The position numbers and the translations under genes were made by a program. From DAIMFL01 sp964372215 (lineage in GTDB: Bacteria > Pseudomonadota > Alphaproteobacteria > Dongiales > Dongiaceae), in assembly GCA_964372215.1 (NCBI GenBank), contig CAYJQC010000008.1, positions 1 to 64,000 of the forward strand: a stretch of DNA of 64,000 bases, in the 5' to 3' direction. Position 1 is the stretch's first letter. Every line of letters begins with the position of its first letter. Of this stretch, positions 45,316-54,215 are shown one piece after another. The notes beneath the pieces were generated by a model. That model had not been told where the DNA came from. It saw only the letters and a list, made by a program, of their open reading frames with translations, and made no database searches.

Positions 45316-46143
45316 ATGGCCATGGCGATTGAAGCCGACCCGGAGGCCGCGGTCGATGACTTGATCGCAGCCCTGCGCTATCCCCTCGGCGATCCCGAGG
45401 CGCGGCAAGCCGTCTTCGACAACGGGCGCGAGCAACTGCGCGGGTCGGGCTTCGCCATGTTGCCCGGCCTCGTCACGGGCGACACCGCCGCCCGGATGAC
45501 GGCCGAGGCGCTGGCCGCCGTCCCGGCCGCCCATCGGCGCGACCGGCTGCTCGGCGCCTATGGCGAGGAGCCGACGCCGGACATGGCGGCGGATCACCCC
45601 CTGCGGCGGCGGCATCCCTATTGCATGCATGTGGTGGCAACCGACCTGCTGCCTGCCGCGGGCATGATCCGTCGGCTGTACGAGTCCGATTGGCTCGCCG
45701 GGCTGGTGGGCGATTTGCTGGAGGAGCCGGGCCTGCATCGCTGCGCCGACCCGCTGCTGAGCTGCGCGGCGACGGTGATGGGGGAGGGCGACCAGCACGG
45801 CTGGCATTTCGACAGCAACGATTTCGTGGTCACGCTGCTGTTGCAGAAGCCGGTCCTCGGCGGCGCGTTCGAGTTCTGCCCGGGCATCCGCAGCGACGAG
45901 GATCAGAACTTTGCCGGCGTTGTCGCGGTGATGGACGGCGTCGCGATCGGAACGTGCCGCCCGGCGGTCGAGGTCGGCGCGCTCATGCTGTTCCGCGGCA
46001 AGCATGCCCTGCACCGGGTGACGGAGGTGGCCGGCCCGCGGCAGCGGGTGATCGCCATCTTCAGCTACGACCGGCGGCCCGGCATGATGTTCTCCGACCG
46101 CACGCGGCTTCAGGCGGTGGGGCGCACGGTCGCGCGGGCCTGA
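45316..46143 (+). CDS. Phytanoyl-CoA dioxygenase-like 2OG-Fe(II) oxygenase
   Basis: A 275-residue non-heme iron oxygenase. The iron triad is His164-x-Asp166 (HGWHFDSNDF) and His233 (KHALHRVTE), with Arg244 (PRQRVIAIFSY) in position for 2-oxoglutarate. It should hydroxylate or demethylate a small molecule, consuming O2 and 2-oxoglutarate. GGGAG precedes the ATG at 45316; an ATG at 45295 overlaps the upstream stop and is also possible. The substrate is not evident, but the location inside a vitamin B6 cluster is suggestive. Confidence 0.82.
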   Translation: MAMAIEADPEAAVDDLIAALRYPLGDPEARQAVFDNGREQLRGSGFAMLPGLVTGDTAARMTAEALAAVPAAHRRDRLLGAYGEEPTPDMAADHPLRRRHPYCMHVVATDLLPAAGMIRRLYESDWLAGLVGDLLEEPGLHRCADPLLSCAATVMGEGDQHGWHFDSNDFVVTLLLQKPVLGGAFEFCPGIRSDEDQNFAGVVAVMDGVAIGTCRPAVEVGALMLFRGKHALHRVTEVAGPRQRVIAIFSYDRRPGMMFSDRTRLQAVGRTVARA

Positions 46144-46206
46144 GGTGCCGGCCGGGCAGCATCGGCCAATATGCAGCGCACGCCCTTGGCGGATCCCTCG
46201 CGCGGG

Positions 46207-46848
46207 CTAACGCACCGGGGTCGGGGTGTAGGTCCAGGTCCAGCCCTTGTCGACGAAGATCATCGACTCGCCGTCGGGTGAAACCGTCAGCTGACCGCCG
46301 GCTTCCTGCGGCATGGCGAGGATCATCGTTCCCGGCACGACGAAATCGCCGATCTCCGTCTCCGTCCTGGCCGGCACGGTCTCCGATCCGCCGGTGCAGG
46401 CGACCGGCATTTCCGCGGCCGGGAAATCGCGCTGCACCGACATGGCGAGCTGGCCGGCGAGCCCGTCCGTCAGCGACTGCAGCGTGAAGTGCTCATACGG
46501 GCCGCCGAGCGTCGGCGCCCGGCAGCCGTCCGCGCCGTTCCGCAAGGCGCCGGTTTTGGAGGGGAAGTTCTCGATCGTCGGCTCGCCGACGAGCTTGGCC
46601 TCCGTCTGGTCCCAGTCGAAACCGATCTCGACCCGGTCCTCGACCTCGGTATAGCCGCTGGTCCCGGCATTGACGATCAGCGTATCGGCGGCATAGACGC
46701 CGGTCACCGCGTAATGCACGACCGTCACCGTCATCCATTTCTGCATGATCTCGGCGTCGAACTGAGCGGTGGCGGGCGCGGCAAACGAGGCCGCGGCGAC
46801 CAGGCCCGCGACGAGAGCGCCGCGCCCGCGCCGGAGACGAACACCCAT
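46207..46848 (-). CDS. Exported protein of unknown family
   Basis: A 213-residue secreted protein with a signal peptide ending near FAAPATA (about residue 28). I do not recognise a family. The mature chain is beta-rich with two cysteine-containing stretches (GADGCRAP and VACTGGSE), a negatively charged middle and a C-terminal hydrophobic WTWTYTPTP. AGGGGG lies seven bases before the ATG. It is downstream of, and divergent in role from, the flanking B6 genes. Confidence 0.65.
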   Translation of the reverse strand: MGVRLRRGRGALVAGLVAAASFAAPATAQFDAEIMQKWMTVTVVHYAVTGVYAADTLIVNAGTSGYTEVEDRVEIGFDWDQTEAKLVGEPTIENFPSKTGALRNGADGCRAPTLGGPYEHFTLQSLTDGLAGQLAMSVQRDFPAAEMPVACTGGSETVPARTETEIGDFVVPGTMILAMPQEAGGQLTVSPDGESMIFVDKGWTWTYTPTPVR

Positions 46849-46995
46849 GGAAACTCCCCCTGCAGGACAGGCGCGAAGTATGTCCCAGTCCGGGACCAGC
46901 GGCGAGCAGGAAGAACGACCGGCGTCGACGTCGACTCTAGAGGGATCGCTCCCGGGCCGGGAAATGGACCGCGGTCCGGGGAAGGGCGGCTCCGC

Positions 46996-47736
46996 CTACC
47001 AGCGCACCATGCCGGCGTCGACGTTGAGCGCCTGGCCGGTGATCCAATGCGCCTCCTCCGACGCCAGGAAGGCGACCGCCGGCACGATGTCGGCGGGCAC
47101 GCCGCGGCCCTTGATCGCCTGCAGCATCTCGACGAACTCGAAGGCGTCCTTGTGCGGGGTCTTCTGCACGCCCTCGGTGTCGGTCAGGCCCGGGCAGACC
47201 GAGTTGGCGGTGATCTTGTGGGCGCCGAGCTCGGTGGCGAGCGCCCGAGTGAAGGTCAGGACGCCGCCCTTCGAGGCGACGTAGTGCGCCATGTTGGGGG
47301 TGCCGGCGAAGATCGAGTTGGAGCAGAAATTGACGATCCGGCCATAGCCGTTCTTGCGCATCAAGTCGGACCCGGCGCGGCACATCAGGAACAGCCCGTC
47401 GAGATTGACCCGCAGCACCCGGCGCCACTCGGCGAAATCGAGCTGGTCCCAGGGCACGAACGGCACGATGGCGCTGACATTGACGAGCACGTCGAGCTTG
47501 CCGGCCTTGTCGGCCACGGTCTTGAACAGTTTGGCCACCGAGTCCGGCTCGCCGATGTCGCACTGCACGGCGAACGCGCCGCCGCCGATCGCCTTTGCGG
47601 TCGCCTCGGCGCCGGCGCCGTTGATGTCGACCGCGGCGACCCTCGCCCCTTCGCTGGCCAGCCGCTCGGCGACGGCGCGCCCGATGCCCTGCGCCGCGCC
47701 GCTGACCACGGCGACGCGTCCTTCAAATCGCTTCAT
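46996..47736 (-). CDS. Pyridoxal 4-dehydrogenase, SDR family
   Basis: A 246-residue short-chain dehydrogenase oxidising pyridoxal, as its hemiacetal, to 4-pyridoxolactone with NAD+. The cofactor motif is VSGAAQGIGRA (11-21), with Asp37 in VAAVDING and Asp60 in QCDIGE. The catalytic residues are Asn111, Ser139, Tyr152 and Lys156. Long segments match the M. loti pyridoxal 4-dehydrogenase as I recall it: SAIVPFVPWD, IFAGTPNMAHYVASKGG, HKDAFEFVEMLQAIKG and the C-terminus. The start is ATG 47736. Its product is the lactone used by the enzyme at 43302. Confidence 0.87.
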   Translation of the reverse strand: MKRFEGRVAVVSGAAQGIGRAVAERLASEGARVAAVDINGAGAEATAKAIGGGAFAVQCDIGEPDSVAKLFKTVADKAGKLDVLVNVSAIVPFVPWDQLDFAEWRRVLRVNLDGLFLMCRAGSDLMRKNGYGRIVNFCSNSIFAGTPNMAHYVASKGGVLTFTRALATELGAHKITANSVCPGLTDTEGVQKTPHKDAFEFVEMLQAIKGRGVPADIVPAVAFLASEEAHWITGQALNVDAGMVRW

Positions 47737-47789
47737 CGATCTGCTCTCCTGTCCTTCGACATCTGTTCGATAGATTTCACCGCCCGGCG

Positions 47790-49007
47790 CTAGCCCCTGG
47801 CTTCGGCGACGACCTCGAGCGCCGCCTCGACTCCAGCGCCGGCGTCGACCTTGTGGCCGAGCTGGCGCAGCGCTGCGGCGAGCGCCGTCAGCGCGACGAC
47901 GGCATAGACCGGCTCCGCCACCGGTCCCATATGGCCGATTCGGATCAGCTTGCCCTGAGTCTCGCCGCGCCCGGTCGAGAACACCACGCCGAATTGCGCG
48001 CGCGCCGCCGCCAGGATGTCGCTGTCCTCGAGCCCGGCGGGCACTCGCACGGCGGTGGTGGTCGGCGAGGCTATGTCGTCGCGCGCCGCCCACAGCTCCA
48101 GGCCCATGGCCTTGATCCCGGCGCGGCAGGCCCGGGCGGTCAGTGCATGGCGGGCCCAGACATTCTCGGGTCCTTCGGCCTCGTACTGGTCGAGGGCGGC
48201 GTCGAGGCCGTTCATCTCGGCGACCGAGGGGGTGAACGGGAACGGCTTGTCGTGGCGCCAGGCGTCCTTCCAGTCGGTCAGGCTGAGGATCGAGGCGGTC
48301 GGCGCCTTCGGGTTGGCGGCGATGTGCGTCCAGGCCCGCTGGTTGACGGCGATGATGGTGAGGCCCGGCGCGCCGCCCAGGCACTTGCCCGGGCCGGTCA
48401 CGAACACGTCGGCGAAACAATCGTCCGGGTGGATGTCCATGCCGCCCCAGGACGACACCGCGTCGACCAGCATCAGCGCGTCATTGGCGCGCACGATCTT
48501 GCCGATCTCGGCCACCGGATTGAGGGTGCCCGACGGGGTGTCGTGATGCACCACCGAGACGATCTTGATGTCGGGGCGCTTCTTGAAGGCATCGGCCACC
48601 GATTTCGGGTCGATCGCCTCGTTGTAGGGCACCTCGATTTCGAGCAGTTCCTTGTTGTAGCGCGACGACCAGTAGCCGAAGCCCTTGCCGTAGACCCCGG
48701 AGGCGAGGTTCAGCACGACGTCGTCGGGTCCGATCAGCGAGGCGGCCGACGCCTCGAGCCCCGGCGCCGGCTCGCATTGCAGGATCAGGGGCGGTTCGGC
48801 GCAGCGCAGCGCGCGTGCCGCCTTGCCTACCGCCTGCTCGTAGAAGTCCTGGAAATACGGGTCGTAGTCGTAGTGGACGGTCCGCGCCAGCCCTTGCATC
48901 ACCCGCGGGAACACCGCCACCGGTCCGGCCGACAGCGTGATGACCGGCTCCTTGATCTGGCTGCGGGCCTGCGTCGATGTCCGCCCGGCGCTCTGATTGT
49001 CACGCAT
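47790..49007 (-). CDS. Pyridoxamine-pyruvate aminotransferase
   Basis: A 405-residue class V aminotransferase converting pyridoxamine and pyruvate to pyridoxal and L-alanine without a bound PLP cofactor. The substrate-binding lysine is Lys208 (VTGPGKCLG); Glu79, Arg347 and Arg356 also match the M. loti enzyme, whose residues Lys197, Glu68, Arg336 and Arg345 I recall are shifted by 11. The N-terminal extension accounts for the shift. The start ATG 49007 follows GGGAGG. It lies 53 bases upstream of pyridoxal 4-dehydrogenase on the same strand and is divergent from the GMC oxidase. Confidence 0.9.
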   Translation of the reverse strand: MRDNQSAGRTSTQARSQIKEPVITLSAGPVAVFPRVMQGLARTVHYDYDPYFQDFYEQAVGKAARALRCAEPPLILQCEPAPGLEASAASLIGPDDVVLNLASGVYGKGFGYWSSRYNKELLEIEVPYNEAIDPKSVADAFKKRPDIKIVSVVHHDTPSGTLNPVAEIGKIVRANDALMLVDAVSSWGGMDIHPDDCFADVFVTGPGKCLGGAPGLTIIAVNQRAWTHIAANPKAPTASILSLTDWKDAWRHDKPFPFTPSVAEMNGLDAALDQYEAEGPENVWARHALTARACRAGIKAMGLELWAARDDIASPTTTAVRVPAGLEDSDILAAARAQFGVVFSTGRGETQGKLIRIGHMGPVAEPVYAVVALTALAAALRQLGHKVDAGAGVEAALEVVAEARG

Positions 49008-49117
49008 AGGTATCGGTGCCTCCCTGCTCGCTTCCCCCAGCGTTGTTGCGGGAAATGATAGACCGATCGACGTGGAACGGGAACAATCCAAATCGGCGCA
49101 AGCAGGTGGTTCGCACA

Positions 49118-50716
49118 ATGGTTCGCAAGCCGGCGGGTGAATGGTTCGACTACGTGGTGATTGGTGCCGGGACCGCCGGGACGGTGCTGGCGGCGCGCCT
49201 CAGCGCGCAGGCCGATTTGCGCGTGGCATTGGTCGAGGCCGGCGGCGAGGCGCGCGATCCGGCGATCGCCGATCCCCTGGCCTGGCCGACGCTGCAGGGC
49301 AGCGCGGTCGACTGGGGCTATGCGACGGTGCCGCAGACGCACACCGCCGGCCGGGTCCATGCCTGGCCGCGCGGCCGGGTGATGGGCGGCTCGACGGCGA
49401 TCAACGCCATGGCCCATGTGCGCGGCCATGCCAGCGACTTCGACGCCTGGGCTGCGGCGGGCTGCGACGGCTGGAGCTATCGCGACCTGCTGCCCTATTT
49501 CATCCGCTCGGAGGCCTCGCAATACGGCCCGTCGCCCTATCACGGCGATGGCGGGCCGCTGCGGCTGATGCGTCCCGCCGATCCCCATCCGCTCACTGCC
49601 GCGTACATCGCGGCGGGGATCGAGATCGGACTGGCGCCGATCGAGGAGCATAACGGCGCCGACCTTGCCGGCCCGACCGTCAACACCCTCAGCATCGTCG
49701 ACGGCCGGCGGCTGACCGCGAGCGATGCCTATCTGACGCCGGCGGTGCGCGGCCGGGACAATCTCACCATCCTCTGCGATGCCGTCGTCGACGACCTCGT
49801 GCTCGCGCCCGGGCCGCGCTGCAGCGGCGTGCGCGTGACCGGCCGGAACGGGCCGCAGACGCTGCTGGCCGAGCGCGGCGTGGTGCTGGCGGCCGGCGCC
49901 ATCGGTTCGCCGCTTCTGTTGCTGCGCGCCGGGATCGGGCCGGCCGACGAACTCCGCGCTGCCGGCATAGCGCCGCGACATGACTTGCCGGGCGTCGGGC
50001 GCAACCTGCACGACCATCTGCTGTCGGGCGGCAATGTCTACCGCGCCCGCCATCCGGTGCCGCCGTCGCGCCACCAGCATTCGGAATCGCTGATGTACGT
50101 GCATGGCAGCGGCGGCGGGCCGGCGCCGGAACTGGTGCTGGCCTGCGTCATCGCGCCGGTGGTGACTGAACGGTTCACCGCGCCGGCGGCGGGCAGCGCG
50201 TACACCATCATGTTCGGCTTCACCCATCCCGCAAGCCGCGGCAACATCCGGCTGGCCTCCGCCGATCGCGGCGCGGCGCCGCTCATCGATCCGAACTACC
50301 TGGCGGAGGAGGCCGATCGCGACAGATACCTGGAAGCGCTCGACCTGGCCCGGCGGGTCGGCGGCGCACGGGCGCTCGCCGGGTGGCGCGGCGGCGAAAT
50401 CCTGCCCGGTCCCGGCTGCACCACGCGCGCGGCGCGGCTGGCGTTTCTCGCCGAGGCCGCCTACACCCATCACCACCCGGTCGGCACCTGCCGCATGGGG
50501 CGGGGGGCGGATGCCGTGGTCGACCCCGGCCTGCGGCTGCACGGCCTGGACGGACTCCATGTCATGGACGCCTCGGTCATGCCGTCGATCACCACCGGCC
50601 CGGTCAACGCGGCGATCGTCGCCATGGCGGAACGGGCGGGCGACCTGCTGCGCGGCGTGCCGCCCCTGGCGCCGGCGCGTCTGCCCGGGCAGCAAGAGGA
50701 GCGGCCGCAGCAATGA
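49118..50716 (+). CDS. GMC oxidoreductase, probable pyridoxine 4-oxidase
   Basis: A 532-residue FAD-dependent GMC enzyme. The dinucleotide motif is VVIGAGTAGTVLAARL (13-28), the family signature 1 is PRGRVMGGSTAINAM and signature 2 GAIGSPLLLLRAGIG. The active-site histidine is His453 (HHHPVGTCRMG). Its usual partner His or Asn is replaced by Pro495 (SITTGPVNAAI), the same unusual pairing I recall for M. loti pyridoxine 4-oxidase (His460/Pro504). It would oxidise pyridoxine to pyridoxal with O2. It is divergent from the pyridoxamine aminotransferase across about 110 bases, and the start at 49118 was chosen by homology. Confidence 0.85.
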   Translation: MVRKPAGEWFDYVVIGAGTAGTVLAARLSAQADLRVALVEAGGEARDPAIADPLAWPTLQGSAVDWGYATVPQTHTAGRVHAWPRGRVMGGSTAINAMAHVRGHASDFDAWAAAGCDGWSYRDLLPYFIRSEASQYGPSPYHGDGGPLRLMRPADPHPLTAAYIAAGIEIGLAPIEEHNGADLAGPTVNTLSIVDGRRLTASDAYLTPAVRGRDNLTILCDAVVDDLVLAPGPRCSGVRVTGRNGPQTLLAERGVVLAAGAIGSPLLLLRAGIGPADELRAAGIAPRHDLPGVGRNLHDHLLSGGNVYRARHPVPPSRHQHSESLMYVHGSGGGPAPELVLACVIAPVVTERFTAPAAGSAYTIMFGFTHPASRGNIRLASADRGAAPLIDPNYLAEEADRDRYLEALDLARRVGGARALAGWRGGEILPGPGCTTRAARLAFLAEAAYTHHHPVGTCRMGRGADAVVDPGLRLHGLDGLHVMDASVMPSITTGPVNAAIVAMAERAGDLLRGVPPLAPARLPGQQEERPQQ

Positions 50717-51174
50717 CTTCGCGACCAGTACCTCTTTCCGCGTCCGCCCGGATCGGCGCGCTGTTGCTGGCCGGGCTGCTCGGGGCCTGCGCCGCGGCGC
50801 CGGCGGCGGATGGCGGCGACCTGGACGTTTCCCTGACGGTCGCCAATGACGGCGCGGCGCCGCTGCGCTGCATGCTGATCTTCGGCCACTGGGTCGAGCT
50901 CGACGCCGGCCAGATCGCGCCGGGCGGCAGCCTCGCGGTGGCGCTGCGGCGCCAGGCCAGCGACGGCGCGCTCTACGTGCCGCGCTACGATGGCCGCAAG
51001 ATGATGCTGGAAAATCTGGTCTGCGGTCCGCTCCGGGACTGGTGGCCGCGCCGTGCCGACATTCCCTTGCTGCCGCTGCGCGCCACCGCCGCGCCCCGGT
51101 TCGCGGCGAGTTGCCATCTGACCGGGGGCGCGGACGGGCGGGCCGTCTGCACGCCGCCCGAAACGGCGCGGTAG
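50713..51174 (+). CDS. Small lipoprotein of unknown function
   Basis: A 153-residue protein with a lipoprotein signal (LLLAGLLGACAAAP; Cys26 lipidated). The rest is a single beta-rich domain with four further cysteines, probably disulfide-bonded in the periplasm. No family is recognised. GAGGAG lies twelve bases upstream, and the start overlaps the stop of the GMC oxidase gene by four bases, so the two are translationally coupled. A role with the pyridoxine oxidase is possible but unsupported. Confidence 0.7.
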   Translation: MTSRPVPLSASARIGALLLAGLLGACAAAPAADGGDLDVSLTVANDGAAPLRCMLIFGHWVELDAGQIAPGGSLAVALRRQASDGALYVPRYDGRKMMLENLVCGPLRDWWPRRADIPLLPLRATAAPRFAASCHLTGGADGRAVCTPPETAR

Positions 51175-51286
51175 CCGGGTAGGCGGCCGGTTGGGCCGGA
51201 GGCGGTCGCCATAACCTGCTGATCCCGGGCCGGCGGCTGCGCTATGGTGGCGCCGATTCGACCTGCAGCCATCGACGGAGCCGACC

Positions 51287-51889
51287 ATGATTCGACGTTG
51301 TTCCCGCGCCGCGCCCGTGAACCTGGGCAGTTCGTCCGGCGGGGCGCGTCGCGGCCACGCCGTCCGGCGGCTGGGTCCGGCGCTGTTGCTTGCCGCCGGT
51401 CTGCTGTCCGGCGGCCCGGCGCGGGGGCAGGACGCGCCGGCCGCGGTGCCGCCGGTAGCGGCCGGCGGTACCGAGGAGCAGTTCGATGCCTGGACCCTGC
51501 GCTGCGTGCCGGCGAGCGAAAGCCAGCCCAAGCGCTGCGAGATGGTGCAGGCGATCGGCGATACGAAATCCAAGCGCGAGCTGCTGCTGGTCGCGATCGG
51601 CTATCCCGACGGTGGGTCGCGTCCGCTCGCCTGGCTGGTGGTACCGCTCGGCGTGCTGCTGCCGCCCGGGCTCGGCCTCAAGGTCGACGGCGGTGAGCCC
51701 CGGGGCCTGCCGATCCGTTCCTGCGATCCGCGCGGCTGCGCCACGCCCTGGCAGCTCACCGACGAGGACATCGCCATCCTGAAGCAGGGCCAGGAACTGA
51801 TCGTTATCGTCCACGACATCACCGGCAAGAAGCTCGGTCTGCCGGTGTCACTGAAAGGCTTCACCGCGGCGTTCAGCCGGCTGCAGTAG
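51287..51889 (+). CDS. IalB family (invasion-associated locus B) exported protein
   Basis: A 200-residue protein with a long N-terminal signal region (cleavage near ARGQ, residue 48) and an IalB domain: EEQFDAWTLRCVP, KRCEMVQAIGD and RSCDPRGCATPWQL, with the paired cysteines typical of the family. The Bartonella prototype aids erythrocyte entry, but most alphaproteobacterial homologues are periplasmic proteins of unknown role. GGAG precedes the ATG. Confidence 0.87.
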   Translation: MIRRCSRAAPVNLGSSSGGARRGHAVRRLGPALLLAAGLLSGGPARGQDAPAAVPPVAAGGTEEQFDAWTLRCVPASESQPKRCEMVQAIGDTKSKRELLLVAIGYPDGGSRPLAWLVVPLGVLLPPGLGLKVDGGEPRGLPIRSCDPRGCATPWQLTDEDIAILKQGQELIVIVHDITGKKLGLPVSLKGFTAAFSRLQ

Positions 51890-52081
51890 CGATCCGGCAA
51901 CCGGATCGATGACGAGTGGACGGCGACCCGTCGGTGGACGTCAAGGTGCCGCGGGACAAGGCGCGAGGCATCTCGGCGATGAGGGACGGCGCCTTCCACA
52001 AGCGGCCGAGGCGCGGCGGGCGGCGGAGTGGCTGGGGAATTGTCGATCCATGAGCGATGTTCCCACGGCGGGCTTGGCGAC

Positions 52082-53029
52082 CTAATACCGCATGTCCCCG
52101 GTGCTTTCGCGCAGCATCTTCGCCTGCGCCTTCCCGCGGTCGAACTCGGCCCTCTTGCGCGCGATCTCGTCGGCGGTCAGGCGTTCGATGTTGCAGTAGT
52201 CGAGCTTCCAGTCGGGATTGTCGCTCCATCTGAGCGGCGACTGCACGGTGGTCCGGGGCGCCGGCGCGGCTTCCAGCAGGCGCAGCGCGAGATCGAGGGT
52301 GAAGGCCTGGGACTCCGGGTCGTGGGGCCGCCCCGCCGCGTTGCCGAGCGGAAAATCGGAGAACAGCAGGCGCGGCACGCCGACATGCTCGACGATGTCC
52401 TTGGCACAACCCATGACCACTGTGGCGATGCCGCTGTCCTCCAGCATCCGCGCGGCGAGGGCGACGCTCTGGTGGCAGACCGGGCAGTTGGGCACCAGGA
52501 TCGCCGCGTCGGCATTGTCTTCGCGGCAGCGCGCGACGATCTCCGGGGCATCGACCTCGATGGTCGTGCGATGGCTGCGGTTGGTGGGCAGGCCGTGGAA
52601 GCGCGGGGCGAGCGATCCGATGCGCCCCGACGCCGCCTGCCGGCGCAGCGCGACGAGCGGGAAATAGGCGGCCTGGTCCGCGGCCGTGCTGTGCCGCCGG
52701 TCGATGGCGACATGGGAGATCCGCAGGTCGGGTTCGCCCGCCGTGTCGCCGGAATAGACCTCGTAGAACTTGGCCGCCGCGTTGTAGGGCGCGCCCGGCC
52801 CCTGGTCGCCCTTGTCGGGCCGATAGGGCGCCGCTGTCGTGACCAGGGCGATGCGAGCCTCGGCGAGCGGCGTGCCGAGCGGCCGGAACGGGACCTCGGC
52901 GCAGTGCGCCCATTCGTACGGCGCGCCATAGCCGAGCGTCTGGTAGTAGGTCCGGGTCCGCTCCAGATAGGGGATCGGCCGATCATGGGGGGCGGCGAAA
53001 CCGAAGGCCTCGCCGTGGCTGTCCGTCAT
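52082..53029 (-). CDS. GrdB-like (glycine/betaine/proline reductase B-type) protein with CxxC
   Basis: A 315-residue protein related to the selenoprotein B subunits of glycine, sarcosine, betaine and D-proline reductases. The likely active-site loop is VPNCPVCHQSVALAARMLEDSG, where Cys replaces the Sec seen in clostridial enzymes, in a CxxC pair; no in-frame UGA is present. The protein also retains the ALVTTAAPYRPDK and DTAGEPDLRISHVAIDR family patterns. AGGAGG lies eight bases before the ATG. There are no GrdA/GrdC partners nearby, so a reductase function is uncertain; it may be a redox protein of another kind. Confidence 0.78.
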   Translation of the reverse strand: MTDSHGEAFGFAAPHDRPIPYLERTRTYYQTLGYGAPYEWAHCAEVPFRPLGTPLAEARIALVTTAAPYRPDKGDQGPGAPYNAAAKFYEVYSGDTAGEPDLRISHVAIDRRHSTAADQAAYFPLVALRRQAASGRIGSLAPRFHGLPTNRSHRTTIEVDAPEIVARCREDNADAAILVPNCPVCHQSVALAARMLEDSGIATVVMGCAKDIVEHVGVPRLLFSDFPLGNAAGRPHDPESQAFTLDLALRLLEAAPAPRTTVQSPLRWSDNPDWKLDYCNIERLTADEIARKRAEFDRGKAQAKMLRESTGDMRY

Positions 53030-53284
53030 CGCCCGATCCTCCTGCCGCCGTCACGCCGGTCCATGGCGGTACGGTAGCACCACCACCGTGGCGTCGCCGA
53101 CATCGCGCCGGCGGCGGTCTTGCATGGCGGCCCTCCTGGCCGAACCGCCGAGCGGCGGCACCACCGGAGCCGCACATCCACGATCGCGGAAAAATGGCCC
53201 GTGAACTGGACCACTAGCGCCGGCGCGTCTAATATTGCCTCTCACCCTTCCGGCCCATGCTTTTGCGTCTCGTAGGAGTGGCGC

Positions 53285-54184
53285 ATGACGATACTTGCAA
53301 CGCTGCTGCAGCCGGTCTGGGAAGTCTCCACCGAACCGATCGTCATCTCGGGCAACGATCCCGATCCCGATGCCCGGCGGATCCTGTATGTCAACCAGGC
53401 GTTTTCGCGCGTGAACGGCTATTCCAGCACGGAGGCGATCGGTCGACGGCCGGACTTTCTCCATGGCGCAGACACGGATCGGCAGACCGTGCGGGACAGC
53501 GAGGAGCAGCTTCGATCAGGACGCTCCCAGGAATACGACCTGCTGCAGTACCGGAAGGATGGCTCGACCTATCGCTGCACCATCACGCGGGCGCCGCTGG
53601 TCGATTCGGATGGCCGGTCGGAATACCTCATCTCGATGTGCCGGGTGTTCTCGGAGTCCAGCCAGTCGGCGCCGCACAAGAATCCGCAGCCCGGCGCGGT
53701 GCCGCTCACCCTGCCGCTGCCGTCGCACCTGCTCCCGCCGACCGGCGCGCCGCCGCATCTGGCGTCGCATCCCGAGCTGGACGCGTTGAAGGCGCTCTGG
53801 GTCGAGGTGTCCGGCCGCCGAACGCTCCCCGGCCGTCGCGACTTCGACCTGGACGTCATGAAGCGCTGGGCGCCCCACCTCTCGATCGCGGTGGTCACCC
53901 CCGATGGGCGCTTCCAGTTTCGCCTGTTCGGCACAAGGCTGGCCGACGTCTACGGCCGCGACCTCACCGGCTGCTTCCTCGACGAGCTGACGCCGAAGGA
54001 TCTCTGGTCGGTCGTCATCCTGCATTATCGCGAGGTGGTGCGGACCCGCCAGCCGCTCTATGCGCCGATCAGCGTGAGCAACGGGCGGTGGTACACCGAG
54101 GTCAGCCGCCTGCTGCTGCCGCTCTCGGGCAATGGCGAGGTCAATTTCATCATGGGCGCGGACTACAAGCGCGAGCATCTGTAG
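53285..54184 (+). CDS. PAS domain protein with PAS_5-like C-terminus
   Basis: A 299-residue soluble protein. Residues 12-125 form a PAS domain resembling LOV-type folds (EPIVISGNDPDPDARRILYVNQAFSRVNGYS), but the LOV photoactive NCRFLQ motif is absent (RRPDFLHGAD), so it is not expected to bind flavin covalently. A Pro-rich linker leads to a second PAS-like (PAS_5) domain with the LPGRRDFDLDVMKRWAPHLS and GTRLADVYGRDLTG signatures. No kinase or cyclase domain follows. AGGAG lies six bases before the ATG. It is convergent with the next gene. Confidence 0.82.
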   Translation: MTILATLLQPVWEVSTEPIVISGNDPDPDARRILYVNQAFSRVNGYSSTEAIGRRPDFLHGADTDRQTVRDSEEQLRSGRSQEYDLLQYRKDGSTYRCTITRAPLVDSDGRSEYLISMCRVFSESSQSAPHKNPQPGAVPLTLPLPSHLLPPTGAPPHLASHPELDALKALWVEVSGRRTLPGRRDFDLDVMKRWAPHLSIAVVTPDGRFQFRLFGTRLADVYGRDLTGCFLDELTPKDLWSVVILHYREVVRTRQPLYAPISVSNGRWYTEVSRLLLPLSGNGEVNFIMGADYKREHL

Positions 54185-54215
54185 GCGCAGAGCCGTCGAA
54201 CCGGCGCGACCCGGA

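Noticed and set aside
53285..54184. LOV photoreceptor
   Set aside because: The PAS domain resembles LOV in its N-terminal part but lacks the photoactive NCRFLQ cysteine motif.
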